Assembly: GCF_000002075.1 (NCBI RefSeq) | Contig: NW_004797507.1 | Span: 651,548 to 715,547, forward strand | Direction of reading: 5' to 3' | From: Aplysia californica | Lineage: Eukaryota; Mollusca; Gastropoda; Aplysiida; Aplysiidae | Length of the DNA stretch: 64,000 nucleotides | Shown here: positions 24,501-38,657 of the stretch, in pieces | How the letters are laid out: each line of letters starts with the position of its first letter | Numbering within the stretch: the stretch's first letter is position 1 | Notes under the pieces: model-generated | The model's input: only the letters and a program-made list of their open reading frames with translations | Database searches by the model: none | Told to the model about the DNA's origin: nothing | Translations under genes and position numbers: made by a program

Positions 24501-27500
24501 TAAGGTGACTGAGGGTACCTTGCACTATCAATTGTGTGTGCATGGTGTGAGAGTGTATAAAGAATCTTGTCTTGTCCACACACTGATAGGCATTTTTTTC
24601 ATGACCAATCCAGACCTGCCACTCTATGAAACCTCAAAATCAGGATGTCAGTGGGGGGGGAAAATTTTGATTTGGTGAAAAAAATCGGGATCAACAGCAA
24701 ATCACCAAGGTGACCTCCAAGCTGACTTTAAAAATGTTCAGGGGTGTCCATAAATAAATAGGCCTATATGCCCTCTGTGTGTCTTTGTTTATTTGAGTGT
24801 GTGTGTGTGGGTGTGTGTGTTCGCATGCGTGCGTTATCATTATTTTTTGTAAATCCTGAAGCATCATGTCAAGCACTCCTAGTCCAGATGTGTAACTACA
24901 CCCTCCCCCCCACCCCCCAAACCAATAAGTCCCAAAAAACACTTCAACCAGAGTGCATGAACTTAAGTTGACCCCGTCAAAGTCAACGGACGGTCCCCGA
25001 CACGCGGAACTCACACAGCGCAGTCATGTCATGTGATGCGAGCGCACAACGGAAACAATTTTACTGACTGTTAGTTCACACAAAACACCCGGATGAGCGA
25101 CAGTCGTTCTACTTCTAGGATAACAACGGCAGCCGACAGACTAAATGTACCAACAAATCTCTTATCCCTCATAATGCGTTCAGACCAAAGCAACGACAAC
25201 GGCCATATGTTAGTCTTGTCAGCAGTTAGTTGTGTAAGGGTTAGAACAACTGTCGCTCGTCGGAGTGTTTGATGAGAACGCGCAGTTACCAGACCTCGGA
25301 CAAGGCTTGTTTTGAAAGTAACAGCGGAACTATGAATATTATCCATTGTTTGTATGTCCTAAATTGTAACAGTTATCAGGCTATCATCGGAGAGTTCTGA
25401 GTGCGGGCAAAGATTAAACATAACTTGGGGCGAGTCAACTACTAAACCCGGCATCGAGATTTAGGAAAATAATGCTTCAAGTTCATACTGACACAAAGTT
25501 CAATGGGTGCTTCCCGCGATAAAGAAGAAGGCAGAGTATGTTTTTAGAAAAATCCGGCACAACAGCAGACTGGGACAAAAAATCGAGATACACGCAATCA
25601 AAATCGGGAATATCAGGATGCTTGAGATTTGGGGCAAAAAATCGGGATATCCCGACTAAATCGGGAAGAGTGGCAGGTCTGCCAATCAAAAAAGTCAAAG
25701 CAGAGATTAATGTGACTACTATACTCATGTTGCCCTCTTCTCCTCCCCAGATCTCAAACAACCAGCCTTTCTCACCATCTAACTTAGTGCCGCAGTGTTG
25801 CAAGATGGCCGTCAGCGCTCCAAGCAGACCAATGTGCACGGACGGCAACAGCCGACTGCTGTCTGCCAGCGACTCGCGCAGAACCTGTGTCAGTCTGCGC
25901 ACCGCCACGGCCGGCCCAGAGATGGTGCGGGGAGACCCGGCAGTCTCACTCAGTTGTCTGTCCAGCAGTTCTCTGATGGAAAAAATAGGCAAACGTTCCT
26001 TCTTATATCAATAGTGGTACCGGTTCACGCATGTCTTATACCCACCCCCTTTAGCATATTACCACAAGTTGTTTTTCTGAACTAATCAACGGGTCAATGA
26101 TAAAATCGTTAACATTACTACACTTACGTAACAAATAAGAGGCACTTACCTCCGACCCTGTCTATCAGGACCAACTTGTGCAGAGTAGGACACAGCAGTC
26201 CAGCAGACAGATCAAGATCAAGTCAGTGGCAATGAAATGGACAGCCCTAAAAAAATTCATGCCTTCTACTTGCAATAGAGAGGAGTCTAACTATTGTACA
26301 ACAGGCACCGGTACAAAAGTAATATAAACCTAACTATGTGTAAGAAGTAGTTTCAGTCTGTGCATTCTGGTAGAAAAAACACCCCTCCATCTCCCACAAA
26401 TTCTATATCTTTCTTAATTTATTTATCCAAACAGAAAATGAGTAGTTTGAAGTTGGCACTTCAGGCTGTTATGCTTTGGTAAGCAAACAAATAATCCAAC
26501 CTCTTCTATCTTTATTTGAGATTTCAGTAGACTCTTTTCTAACCCTTCAAAATATCACTTCCTGGGCCGCAATTCTGGAAGAGGAGCACACAGTCTTCAT
26601 TAGTTACAGTAGAAGACACCCCTTTGTTAGAAACAGCCACTCACTTCCCCCAGAGTTTGGTCAGAGTGAAGTAGAGGGCGCTGGAGATGGAGGCCAATTT
26701 GACCTTGACCGGGGTCAGCTGCTCCGAGGAGAACTGGGCCTGGACACCACATAGCAGATCATGCAGAATGTCGCCGCAGTCACGGTCCAATGGTTGGACC
26801 TCCTTCACCTGAAGAGAAAAGGGAGAAAAAACATGGGAAAGAGTTTAAAGTCAAAATCACATAAAGTATTCTCATATATGGATCTACTTAATCTTTTCCT
26901 TATTTTATTGTTTTCGTATATTTATCGTTCAAATTGTAGTCTTCCTAGATCAGACAGGCCAAATTTATAATCGGGACTGAAGCCATAAGACCATTGTCCA
27001 GGTCAACGGTAAAGGAGCACAAGGCAGAAATATAAAACCCAAACAGTGAATAATTTATTTTTTAAAAAGCAAAAATGTGAACAACTGTTAATATGCATAT
27101 ATTTAAATCAGTGGTTTACATGGAAATTTTGCTTATTTTGAGATGCCAATCACGAATATGACATAAGATTTTCCACCTGAACTTTAGAACTTTTTTTAAG
27201 CTCTGCCCAGGTAATGGTTGACAAGTCACCACACGATCTCACTCAAATGTTTCATACTTCATTCCCACACACCCATCAATGTAGGGAGGAGCCGTGTTGG
27301 TTTGGGGAAAACATGCAAACTGAATTCACACTGACTGCTGAGATAAAAACTGGAGCTGCATTTCAACTACCGACTTTCTGAGGGATGGAGGATTTTTGGA
27401 CGGGCTGTTTTCTGGTTAGGTGGACACACGGGCTAAAAGAAAAACTTAATTGAGCTGAAATCATATATCCCCCACCCCATGTAATCCTGGTAACATTTTT

Positions 27501-30500
27501 TTTGTCACCAGGGTCAGAAAGCCAGGCAAATGTAACAACTCACCTTGAATCGACTCGTAGCAATGAGAAAGTTTTTCCAAGCCAAGAGCAGATTAAGGGC
27601 TGGGTGATCAGCAACGGTCAGCTCATACGTCACTTGAGTCGAGCCCTGGGCCTGACCTGCTTTCTCCATGCCTTCTTTCACCGCCTGGGCAAACACACAA
27701 AAATACATACACAAGGTCTGGTAACTTAACAAAACAGAGATAAACTTTTATAAAAGGAGAACAGAATAGAATTTTTGTGTGTGGTCCAAACAGTAACATA
27801 CATGGTGTGATGAGTATACAAGAATGCAAAGAGAACAAAAGAAGAGATAAGATCTAAAATTTCATCCTTCACATGCATTATCACTTTAGAAAAATAGCAA
27901 CAAAATGTACTCCACTCCTCTTTCAGTCTCTGTGCAAAAAAAACAACTTAATTTACCTCAGTTTCTCAATACGCGCACACACAAACACAAACTTAATTTA
28001 CCTTAGTTTTGTCAACACACATAAACAAAATTTAATTTAGTTTCTCAACACGCATGCACACACATACACAAACTTAATGTACCTTAGTTTCTCAAATACA
28101 AACTTCAGTACTGAGCTACCCAATCTTTTAAACCAGAAACAATTGGGTGACATGAGACTATGCAGTGCCAGCATCCTCACAAAAACCTAGGACACTAGAC
28201 CTGAGTGAACACAGCTTGACCAGCTCACCTTTGACCAGTACATGAGTCGACCACTAGTGAAAGCTGATTGCATTGATTTCTTGAAATTGTCATTGAACTT
28301 GGAACTGAAAATATTTCAGAAAGAAAAAAAAAATTTAAAGTAAATATGATTTTTTTAAAAACATGCTATGGACAATAAGAATGACAGCCGCAGGCACTCT
28401 AAAGTTACAAACCTGTCAATCCAAAACAGGATGGAGAAATTGAAAGGAATGAACTGACACAGTCAGTCAATTAAAAGTTGGGTTGCACCCTCAACAGAAA
28501 TAATCAAAACACGGTACACAATCTTTGCCTACAATCTTGTACAAGACTTTACAATATTGCCTTCATTTCTCTTCCCAAGAAGACCTGTGAACACACGAGT
28601 GTCATCGACAACTTATGAGGAAAACTTTTGTAGTTTCATTTTCGTCAGAGTTTAATTAAAGGCACAACACAAATAGAGCATACAAGTCCCAAAGATTTGA
28701 GGTGTTACTAGAGAGTAATTTACCAAGGAGGGGAGATAAGGACAAAAGACATTTTTTAAAAACTTTATACATGAACAGAAAAAATGTAATAGCAGGGGGG
28801 TACCCACTAATCACCACCAGTTGTTTTTCTTCAGCCGAGTTTGAGCGATGCGAAGCACATCAATACACTGACAGTCATTTACACGCAGGAAAAAAAGCCA
28901 GACTGACAGACAGAAACACCAGATGAAGAGAGAAGAAGTAAGACCAACAAGAGACATCCTCCAACAACCAGCTGTTTTTCTTCAAAGGGCTTATTCAAAA
29001 TACAACAAGACACAGATATCTCACCTGGAGACTGCGTACACTTCCATGGCGATGATTCTCAGGGAGAAAGCAGCCAGTTTGGTCTGCAGTTTGAAAGCCT
29101 GTGGAGAGAAACACAGCATGTGTGTGAGAATGACACAAGTATGCCGTGACAATTGTGGTCAGGTTATAAATACTTTAGTTACTTGGTTGGAGAATAGGTA
29201 TCATCGCAGGTGATACAATGCCATAGCTGCTCCTCTCTCTTCTCCAGGACCCATGAAAGGGTTAGCTTGCTGATGGTGCCATTTATTAGCTGGTCGGATA
29301 TTCTTCAGGCCAAATACTTTAGAAAATCAGCAAGTATAAAAACTACACAAGCAAGTGTGTTCTCACACAAGCTAAATACTCGAGTACTAAAGCAGACTTA
29401 AGTTTTCGCACATCTCATGTGAACAAGCTTGGTCAAGGCTTAACTCTTAAGTCGGCACAATTACTGACTTGACCCTGAATCTGCATCACTGCAGCGGCTA
29501 GTCTACTCAAGGGTAAACCTTTATAGTAAAGAATAGTTTCTCTTTTATCCAGTCCAGCTTTTCATAGGAAGTTAGAAATAGAAGTGAAATTATGTGTGCC
29601 CTCATATTAGAGCATTTGAAAGCAGTTTATTGTGTGTTTTTGTGTTGTTTTTCAAAGCTTTTAGTATGCACAAAAAAAACCCAACCCCTATTGACCATGG
29701 CATCTAAAATTAGTCTAATTCATCAAGCACTCAGCTGTTTCTTTTCCTAAGCAGACAGCAACGATAATAATTTTTTTAAAGTCTGAAGTCGACCATGATA
29801 GTATTCTTGATAACAATAATAGTGACTTCAATCAAACCAGACACAAAGAAACGAATAGCTCTAGATCTAGTAGAACTAGTTCCAGGTTGAGAGCCCAATA
29901 CTACACAAGTAAAGGTACAGGACGAACTAAAGGAAAAGAAATGAGCAAGGGAAGGCCTAGGTCTAGTTCTGTTCATTCAAAATCTAGAGAAAAATCAAGA
30001 TAATTATTGAGAAGAGTAGGAGAGAAGTATGTATAGGAAGCATAGAGCTGGCAGTAAAAATCTATAGATTTAGTTAGTAAAACATTTAATTTCCAAGGAA
30101 ATATGAAAATTGCTGTGCATGTTTACAAATGACAATACTTCACTGCACAGTTGGTTTTGAAGACTTTCCTGAGCAATTTTCTCCAGAAGAGGCCAGAAAA
30201 GTAGTTATATATAATCAAATTCTTATTGTTCCTACCATTTTTAATATTTCATTATTTTTTCTCATTTCACTCATTTATCATTTTATTTCTATTTGTATTT
30301 CAACAGTATCTTAATACATCAACTCTTCATTCTTTCCTGAATATTTTGATGGGTAGCCTTGTAGCAAGATGAAAATGCTAATGTGTATTTACAGACTTCA
30401 ACATGAGTTAAGGACCACTTGCAAACTTGTCTTCTTGGGTTGACCTGCACGGGGGGGGTTTCTTGGACTGATCCAGTGGCTTGATGGTGCTGCCTCAGGC

Positions 30501-33500
30501 GGACAATGACAGAGTGTGACACTGCAAACTTTTTCATCCTTTCCCCCCACATCAACCACATCTGTCCCAGGTCGATGTCAAAAGACGGGTAAGGTTAGAG
30601 AGAGAACTATCTCTTCCACCTGGATTTCTCACCTGAACCGAGAGGTCATCGTCCTCCTGCACAGCCGGAAGGTCAGAGGTCAGCGGCGCCACAACACTGG
30701 GCCAGAAACTTTCTCTGTGCAAATGCAAACACAACCAGTTTCGTTTTACTAAGTTTTACGTCACTTGCCACACAATAAAGTCATGTAAGTGTCGGATATT
30801 AGAGGTGTTACAATAGAGTACCAAACACCAAAAAAGGAGGAAAGATAAGGACGATAGATGTTTGATAGGAAAGAAGAAGCAAACCACACCACAGTACCCG
30901 CCAACCACCCACCAACCAATTTAAATCCTGGGAATCTCACAACAGCATGTCTTTGTCAATGACACACATGACAGACAGAACACGCCTTACTTTACGATGG
31001 AGATCATCACAAGAGAACACAACACCAAACATATACAGAGGAGAGAATCTAACAGCAGCAGTTTTGTGAATGACACAAAGAGAAGAAGTCAACATATAAT
31101 GAGGGGAATAAGTCAAACTCACAGTATTTAAAAAAGGAATCGAGCTAAAAAAACAACTATGTCAAATGGAATAAATTAAAAGCAAAACAATCAAAAGAGC
31201 AGGTGAGAAACATTTATTCTTTAAATACACAAATTAACATGATAGTGGATGTTTAAGAAATAGTTAAGTTTTGTACTTTACTCAATTTTGGAAGAAAATC
31301 TAAAAATTTGATTTTTTTTTTTTTAAACATCAACTGATTTTCTTCATTGGCCGTCCCTTTAGTTGAATTTTGTTTGTTAAAATTTTCGTTGCTATTGGTG
31401 CATAGATGACAGGGGGCTCTCGTGGCCTAGAGGTTAAGGTGTTGGCCTCTCATTCAAAGGTCCCGGGTTCGAATCCGGGTAGCGACCGAAAAATTTTCTT
31501 CTCTAAAATTGTCTCTTTTCACCTCCTTTCCTGCTCTCTAGCAATGTTCTGTTGTCTGCTTTCATTTCCACTTTCTGCCCCCACCCCCTCACCTCCTTTG
31601 CCCCCTCCTCTGGGCTCCTGACTCTTTATGCAGCCTTTCTACTGCTACTCCTTGGCTCCTCCTTACTGCTGTCTTTCTGCCACACCCCTGATCTTCTGGT
31701 AGGAAAGATCTACACCTAGCCTTCTCGGACAAGGGCGAAAAATCTCGGACGGCCCGTGTGCAAGTTGCGCACGTTAAAGATTTTTTGGTGGTCTAAAATC
31801 GACAAGAGTAGGCTTCGGCCGCCACCTGGGCAAAATTCCAAATTTCCTACCAACTCAAAATATTAGGTGCGTCCCGCGTGCTCATATGACCTTGTGCAGT
31901 TGCGAGCGCCGTAAAACACTTTACAAAAACAAAAAAAGCATAGATGACCAAGTTATCACCCTTTACCTGCCCCCCCCCCCCCCCCTTAAAGAGAACCTGG
32001 AACAAAGACCTCTGAACAAAAGTTGAGATTTAGAAAAAAATGAAATCAACGAAATTGGCTTTTTTTTTTTTAACTGACGGACAATTTTTTTTTCTTTTTC
32101 TTTTTCTTTTGTTGCTCATCACCTTTTATGCCTATTTAAAAACACATTTTTGAGCAGATTTTACTTTAAAACATTGATTAAAGGCACAAAAAATGTAAAT
32201 GTTCAAATCATAAAGACTCTCAGGAAGACTATGGAAGTTGCCAAACTTAGATGGCCATTTTCTCACTAATCTTACCTCTGAAACCAGGGGACCTTGACCT
32301 CCTTCAATAGCAATTATTTTGACTTCTATACTTCTATTCAACACAGATGGATATTTTTTTCCACCACAAGGAAAACACGTGAACATGCTCCAAGATAATA
32401 CCATTAACCCCATATGCCCAAAAATTGACGAGTGCCCGATTCCACCACGTCGTGACACAAATCAACTCACGTATTGCGTAGAACAGTCATGGGTGTCTCT
32501 CTCATGCCGTGCCAGAGTGCGTGAACCAGGTCGAGGGAGGCACACAGGAGCTCCGGCGGGCACTCGTAGGTGCACTGTTTGCTGGTGGACATCAGCTCCA
32601 GCAGCACGGGCAGACAACTGCTGCGGCCCAGCTTGAGATCCTGGGGGAGTTGGGAGTGTGAGTCAGAACTGCCGTAAGCTGACAATACGCCTTTTTTTTT
32701 TTCAGTTTTGGCGCCATTTTTTTTTCCATTTGCTACATCCAAAGCTTGATAAGTAACCCTAATGGGGTAAAAAAATCAAAGTGAAACTGTGACTACGTTT
32801 TGAAGAAATTAGAATTCCAATTTCGGAAGACGCAAAAAAATAGCCTGTTTATCTCGAAACTGCTGGGAATTATTAAAAAGCTTTTTGTCAGCTTACGGGG
32901 AAAAAAAAAAGGCATGGTCGGGGAGCCAGGTGAGTGATTCAAAGGATACAAACATTATCTCTCTCTCACAAACACACTATCTCTCTCTCACACACATACA
33001 GATCTCACTTTAACACTAGGCTGTTAGTGTTGTACACTCATGACCACACCTATACACACACAGGGCTGCCTTCATCAAATTCCCCATTTCAGTTGGATCT
33101 CCATTTCAGATAATTCGGCAAAATATCAGGTAGTAAAAAGACAAAGAAGTACAAGACAGACAGACATTACCCTGATACATGTAGTTACCATCGAACAGAG
33201 CTTGCTTATAGTAATACTATTATGAAATCATATTTTCTAAAACTTATATTGTTTGTACACATGTGCGTGTATATGTGTGTGGGTGTCTTTCGATGCGCAA
33301 ATGTGAAGAAGAACAGTGTTGATGAAATGAAACTGTGGTTCTTTATTAAACATTCATGGACTGTCACTGGATTAAAGAGCAGGGAGACAGCCAAACTGAC
33401 TTCAAAATCGATATCCCGCACCAATAAAGACTAATTTAAAAGATATTTTTTGACAGTGTTATGTCAACTGGGTCAGTTAGAGACTTCCTTATTTGTATCA

Positions 33501-36500
33501 TTCCCAGTGTCAAAGGCATTTTATTCAAATGGCCAGGGTCCCTGCTATTCCCGCAGCCCCCCCGCTATAAAGCCCCTGCTCTGCCACTTTGCATTCACCT
33601 ATGAACTTTGGTATTGAATGTAGGCTAAAGTTATGACCCATCCCAGCAGAGGTGTACAAGAGGTCAACAAAAGACTCACAGGCCCAAGAGAACACACAAA
33701 AGAGAACTGGCTATTTTTTTCTGGCGTTTTTTCTCTCTCTTTTTTGGGGTAAAAATCCCGGACCCCATCGTAAATTCTGCAGATCAAGCGCCTTTATTAG
33801 TGATAGAATAGAACTTGTAAAAAATCCAACGGCATTTATTAGAAAAATAAGTAAAAATAGCCAGATGTGCACACACATGCACACAAACACACATCTCACC
33901 TTAGCATCAGCCTGTTGGTGCTGTACACTCAGGAAGATCTCAATGAGGCCAGGCTGGGACTCCACACACACAGAGAGCAGTTCCAAGATACCAACCTTGA
34001 GTTGGACATCCTAGACAAGATAAATGATACATTATTGAGTCACCATTCAATCACATTAAAAATCCACAACCACACAGTTAAACGATTTGTTTGAGTGAAA
34101 AGAACCACATTGACAAAACAATGATCATTGAGTGCTGTGAAAAAAGCAAGACAGACATAGAAACAGCAGAGAGATAAAAAAAGACACAGGACATATTGGC
34201 GCCCTCCAACCACCCACTATGAGGTTGAAGAAAAGAGACAAACTGAGGAAAAAACAGAAAAACAGACTTAACAGTGACCGCATCCAACCTCCCACCAACT
34301 TCATTCTCACTCTGTACCCTTGCATTTTATCTCACCCAACTCACAGCAACTCCCTCTTCAAGCACATCACACAAGACTATAGATACAAAAGTAAGTACCA
34401 GCCCCTCACCTCTGACACAGCCTGAAGTCGTGTGAGAAACATGTCTCGGATGGGTTCCGCATCGCTGCCCAGACATGCCAGGATGGACATTGGGGACACC
34501 TGGAATGAGAAACATCACATAATCAAATTAAGTACCATGCACTTTTTTTTTATTGCTGCATTACAGCTATTGGCTACACAAAATCTTATTCCTCCACTCA
34601 AGTTAAAAGGAAACATATTTTAACTCATAAATGAAAAACAAAGCTGGGTTCAAATTGTGTTTAAAAATTCTGTTATCAAACCTAAGAGGCCCCACTTTTC
34701 CAAAGATATAAATGTGTTGAGAAAAAGTTATCTCCATCAGATTTTTAAAATGCTAGAAACGACATAGCCATCAAACATTTCATCAAGAAATCAACTTTCA
34801 AACTGTCTCAATAACAAGAAAAAGTATTAGAATGTTTACTGCAATTGGATGAGTATATATATATAGAATTGCATGTGATTAACAGTGAATGTGGTATCTT
34901 TAGCTATTGTTTTGAATTTCAAGAGTGAGGTCTTCTTAAGACATCAGAAGGCCTCCTGTCTGCTAGATAAACAAACAGTACTTCAGGGGGAAAAATCAGG
35001 ATCAAATGAAAAAAACCATCAAGATTAACAACAATGTTATCATGTAGATGGCTGCCTTTATGTCTAGATGCGATTCATTATATATATTTACAGCTTCAGA
35101 TATTTTGTGATTTCTTTTATCATCCAATCTCTCAATGCTTTAGTAATTTAAGTCAGACCAACAGCAAATTGGAAAAGATTTTCGTTTTAGTTTTAGTAGT
35201 TTTACAGCACTCGCAACTGCATAGCATAAGGTCATATGAGTGCCAAGGGGTGGATGTCAACAGAGAATCTCCTCCAGAGAAGTGACAGAAAGACAAGGAA
35301 AAGCAACCAGCATGCTCACCATGGCAAGTCTCTTTAACAACAGAGTGGCCAGCGCAGGCAGTCGGTGGCTGTGCCTGTGGTAGATGTACTGGGCCACCGT
35401 GGCCACTGGGTGCTGTAACTGACGGCCGGCCGGCTGACTGGACAGAGCCTGTTCCACCGGGGACGCGCCCAGCCGCAGAGGCTTCAGCAGCAGGAGGCGG
35501 TTCAGAAGAGACAGCGACATCTCCACCAGCTCCATGAGGTCCATGCCGGCACCCTCCATCAGGCTGGGGGAGACACACTCAGTTTTGTTTGTTTGTTTGA
35601 GGGATTTCTTTTATGTTATAGTAAGTGTTTGACGGCACTTGAAGTGCAACACAATAAGGTCATATAAGTGCAGAAGATTAGAGGTTTTGTTTTAGTAAGT
35701 ATTTTACGGCGCACTCGCAACACAATAAGGTCATATAAGTGCAGAACATTAGAGGCGTTACAAGAGAGTAGCAAAAACACAAAAAAGAAGGAGGGGAGAT
35801 AAAGACGATAGATGTTTGATAGGAAAGAAGAAGCAAACCACACCAGAGCACCCGCCAACCACTCACTGTTTGAGTAAGGAGAAGAACATAGACACAATAA
35901 TGTTCATTTTGTGCTGGGGAAAAGTATGACAGACAGAAAGAAAAAAAACAGGGAAAGTAAAGAAGCAGGACCTACTAGTGGCGACTTCCAACCACACGCG
36001 AAACACATTCATCAGGAAACACATTCATCACGAAACACAAGACATGAGGAAATAAGGGAAAACAGACATCTGAGTTGATACCCAACACTCTATCAGATTG
36101 GATAAACAAAGACAGTACAGCATGGGTAAACACAAACAGCAGTATAGGGAAGAACAGGCAGTAGCATATGCAAAAGTGAGTCAGTCTACCCCTAAACCAG
36201 TAAAATGGGAAGAACAGACAGTAGCATATGCAAAAGTGAGTCAGTCTACCCCTAAACCATCTATCAGACTGAGATTATATCCCTACACCCTCTATCAGAT
36301 CAGGGCTACAGAAAAAAGTCTGTGCCCACACCCTCCATCAAATTGAGATAATAGGCAGAAACAGGGGTAAAAAGAGACCCATAATCTATTTCAGCACTCT
36401 TCATTAAGCTGAGGTAACAGCCAGTAGACAGAAACTTGGATAAAAGTAATACACTCCTGCAGTCTGATATAATAGGTCTATTGCTGACTGGGACCAGTAA

Positions 36501-38611
36501 GAAATTAAATGACCATGAAGTAAGAAACTAAACTATTTTTTTCTGACCAGAAAATTTCAATAATAATACGCAATAATGTAACAAGGAAAACAATAAATGC
36601 AACACAATGAGAAAGAAGAGGACTTCTAATCAGCCACCAAACTCAGACCTCTAAAAAATTTCAGGCACATTAATGAGAATCAGCAAGTACACATCCCTTC
36701 CCCAAAGATATTGTAAAAGTGGTCAGGGTGAGTGTTTACCTGCACTGTTGGGCCAGCGTTTGCTGTATGTTGTCCACACCAGTGGTCACTATGTCCAGCA
36801 GGGAGCGGCCGGCCTCTGAGAAGAGCAGACTGAACACACACGACTCCTGCAGGCTGGGGGCTCTGCACGATTGATACACATGAGAAAAGTGAAAAATGAC
36901 AGAAGCAAAGCAAAGACAATAGAAATCCATTTATCCAAACCAGTAACACAGTATAGGCCTTTCTTTTTTTATTAACCCTTTCGCATTGAGGTCATCCAGT
37001 TTTGTCACACACTAAAGCGTGGCCTCCCTGAGCAAGAGCACTAAAAAAATAAATCCTGTTCAGAGAAAAGGCAATTAAAAAATTAGTTGGAAGTGAAGTA
37101 CAAGACCCTCAAACTTTTACATTGTCCTGTTCAGAAATGGTTTCTGCATATCAATAAAGTATTAGGTTGGGGGCAAAGGTTTATATGAGAGTGCATGTAC
37201 ATTGTGTGAAGTGTCACTTTCATCACCACTTCATGGTTCTTTATAACCTAATTCATGGCGGAATCACATACAGTGCTATAAAATTCCAAACGCCCTCTTC
37301 TTTTTTATGTTTGTTACTCTCTTGTAACACCTCTAATCTTCTGGTGCTCATAAGACCTTATGCAGTTGCCAGCGTCGTAAAACATCTACTAAAACTAACT
37401 AATTCTGTGTTTTTAATTCATGATTAACACACCCCCTTGATTACCGTATGACTGGCGAACTCAATCTGATGGATTCATTACATCATCCCCGGCACACTGG
37501 CGATAAACATCCGAAAGGGTTAAGATGTTCAAGACGCAACACGTCCATCTCCAACTTCCCTCAGCATTAGAACAGGAGCTAGTAGAATGCGAGCCTTGAA
37601 AACTTCTCAAACAACCCAGTACAACCCAGTTTCAAAAACACACAGCAGAATATTTGAACAAGGGTCATTCACACTAAAGCTCTGCATATATATCAACTGA
37701 GCCAATGTCAAGGACCATCCATACAGGACTTTTTAGACAAACAACAGGCAGGAGGCAAGATTGATTTTTGTAGAGCATGCGTAACAATGCATTAACGTTT
37801 ATAAAAAACAGCTACACTTCCTGACTCATACCTTACACGTCTACTGTCAGCCCTCTCTACTTTTTTTCTATTGCTTTATCACCCCATTCAGATTCCTGCA
37901 AAAATCAAGCTGCCGCTGAGATGACTAGTAAAAAAAATTACAGTTCAAAAACAGCAATCTTTTCTTTGACAATCCTATCATAAACGCCACACACTTAGCA
38001 CAGGACCGAAACATTAAAATCAAATAGAACATAACAGAGTTGTAAATTCTCTACTCTCCATCCCGTAGATAAGGATTCTATACTCTCCATGTTGTAGACA
38101 AGAAGGAACAAAGCACTCACTTTTTCTTTCCCTTCCCAGTTTCCTGTGGCTTTTCCTGCAGGTTCACAAAGTTAAAGATGTTGTGAAAAAGTTGGAGACA
38201 CTTCTGACCTGAAACAGCAAAACAAAAATTCAGACGAGTTGGTCTGGTGCTGATGGCATTTATGGCAGTTTGACTCGACATGATCTAATGATTCGCATAT
38301 TTATTAGTACAATCAGGAAAGGTGACATGAACGCTCAAAACTAAAAATCAAGGATAGCTCTTATAATATGCCAGTCCCCAACGGAACCGCTATATTTTCT
38401 TGGTATCGGTAATATTGTTTCTCAAACATACGTACAGATTTTTTTAACCCCAGTTGTCTTGAATTCAAACCAACATGCCCTCACAGCGGAAAATTGGCGC
38501 TCACATGACTTTATGCAGTTGTGACTGCCATAAAACTTTACTAAAACTACTAAACTAAATGATGGAAAACACGCCTATCGTCATCGAGAGCAGGATCGTG
38601 TGGTGTGAGTA

Positions 38612-38657
<46 letters not shown>

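Noticed and set aside
25538-26085. Plus-strand ORFs of 158 and 96 codons
   Set aside because: They are the complement of NUP188 exon 34 plus a transposon end. The conserved protein is on minus.
31411-31490. Functional tRNA gene
   Set aside because: It is the head of a 527-bp SINE with target duplications. Several copies with the same body occur in the window.
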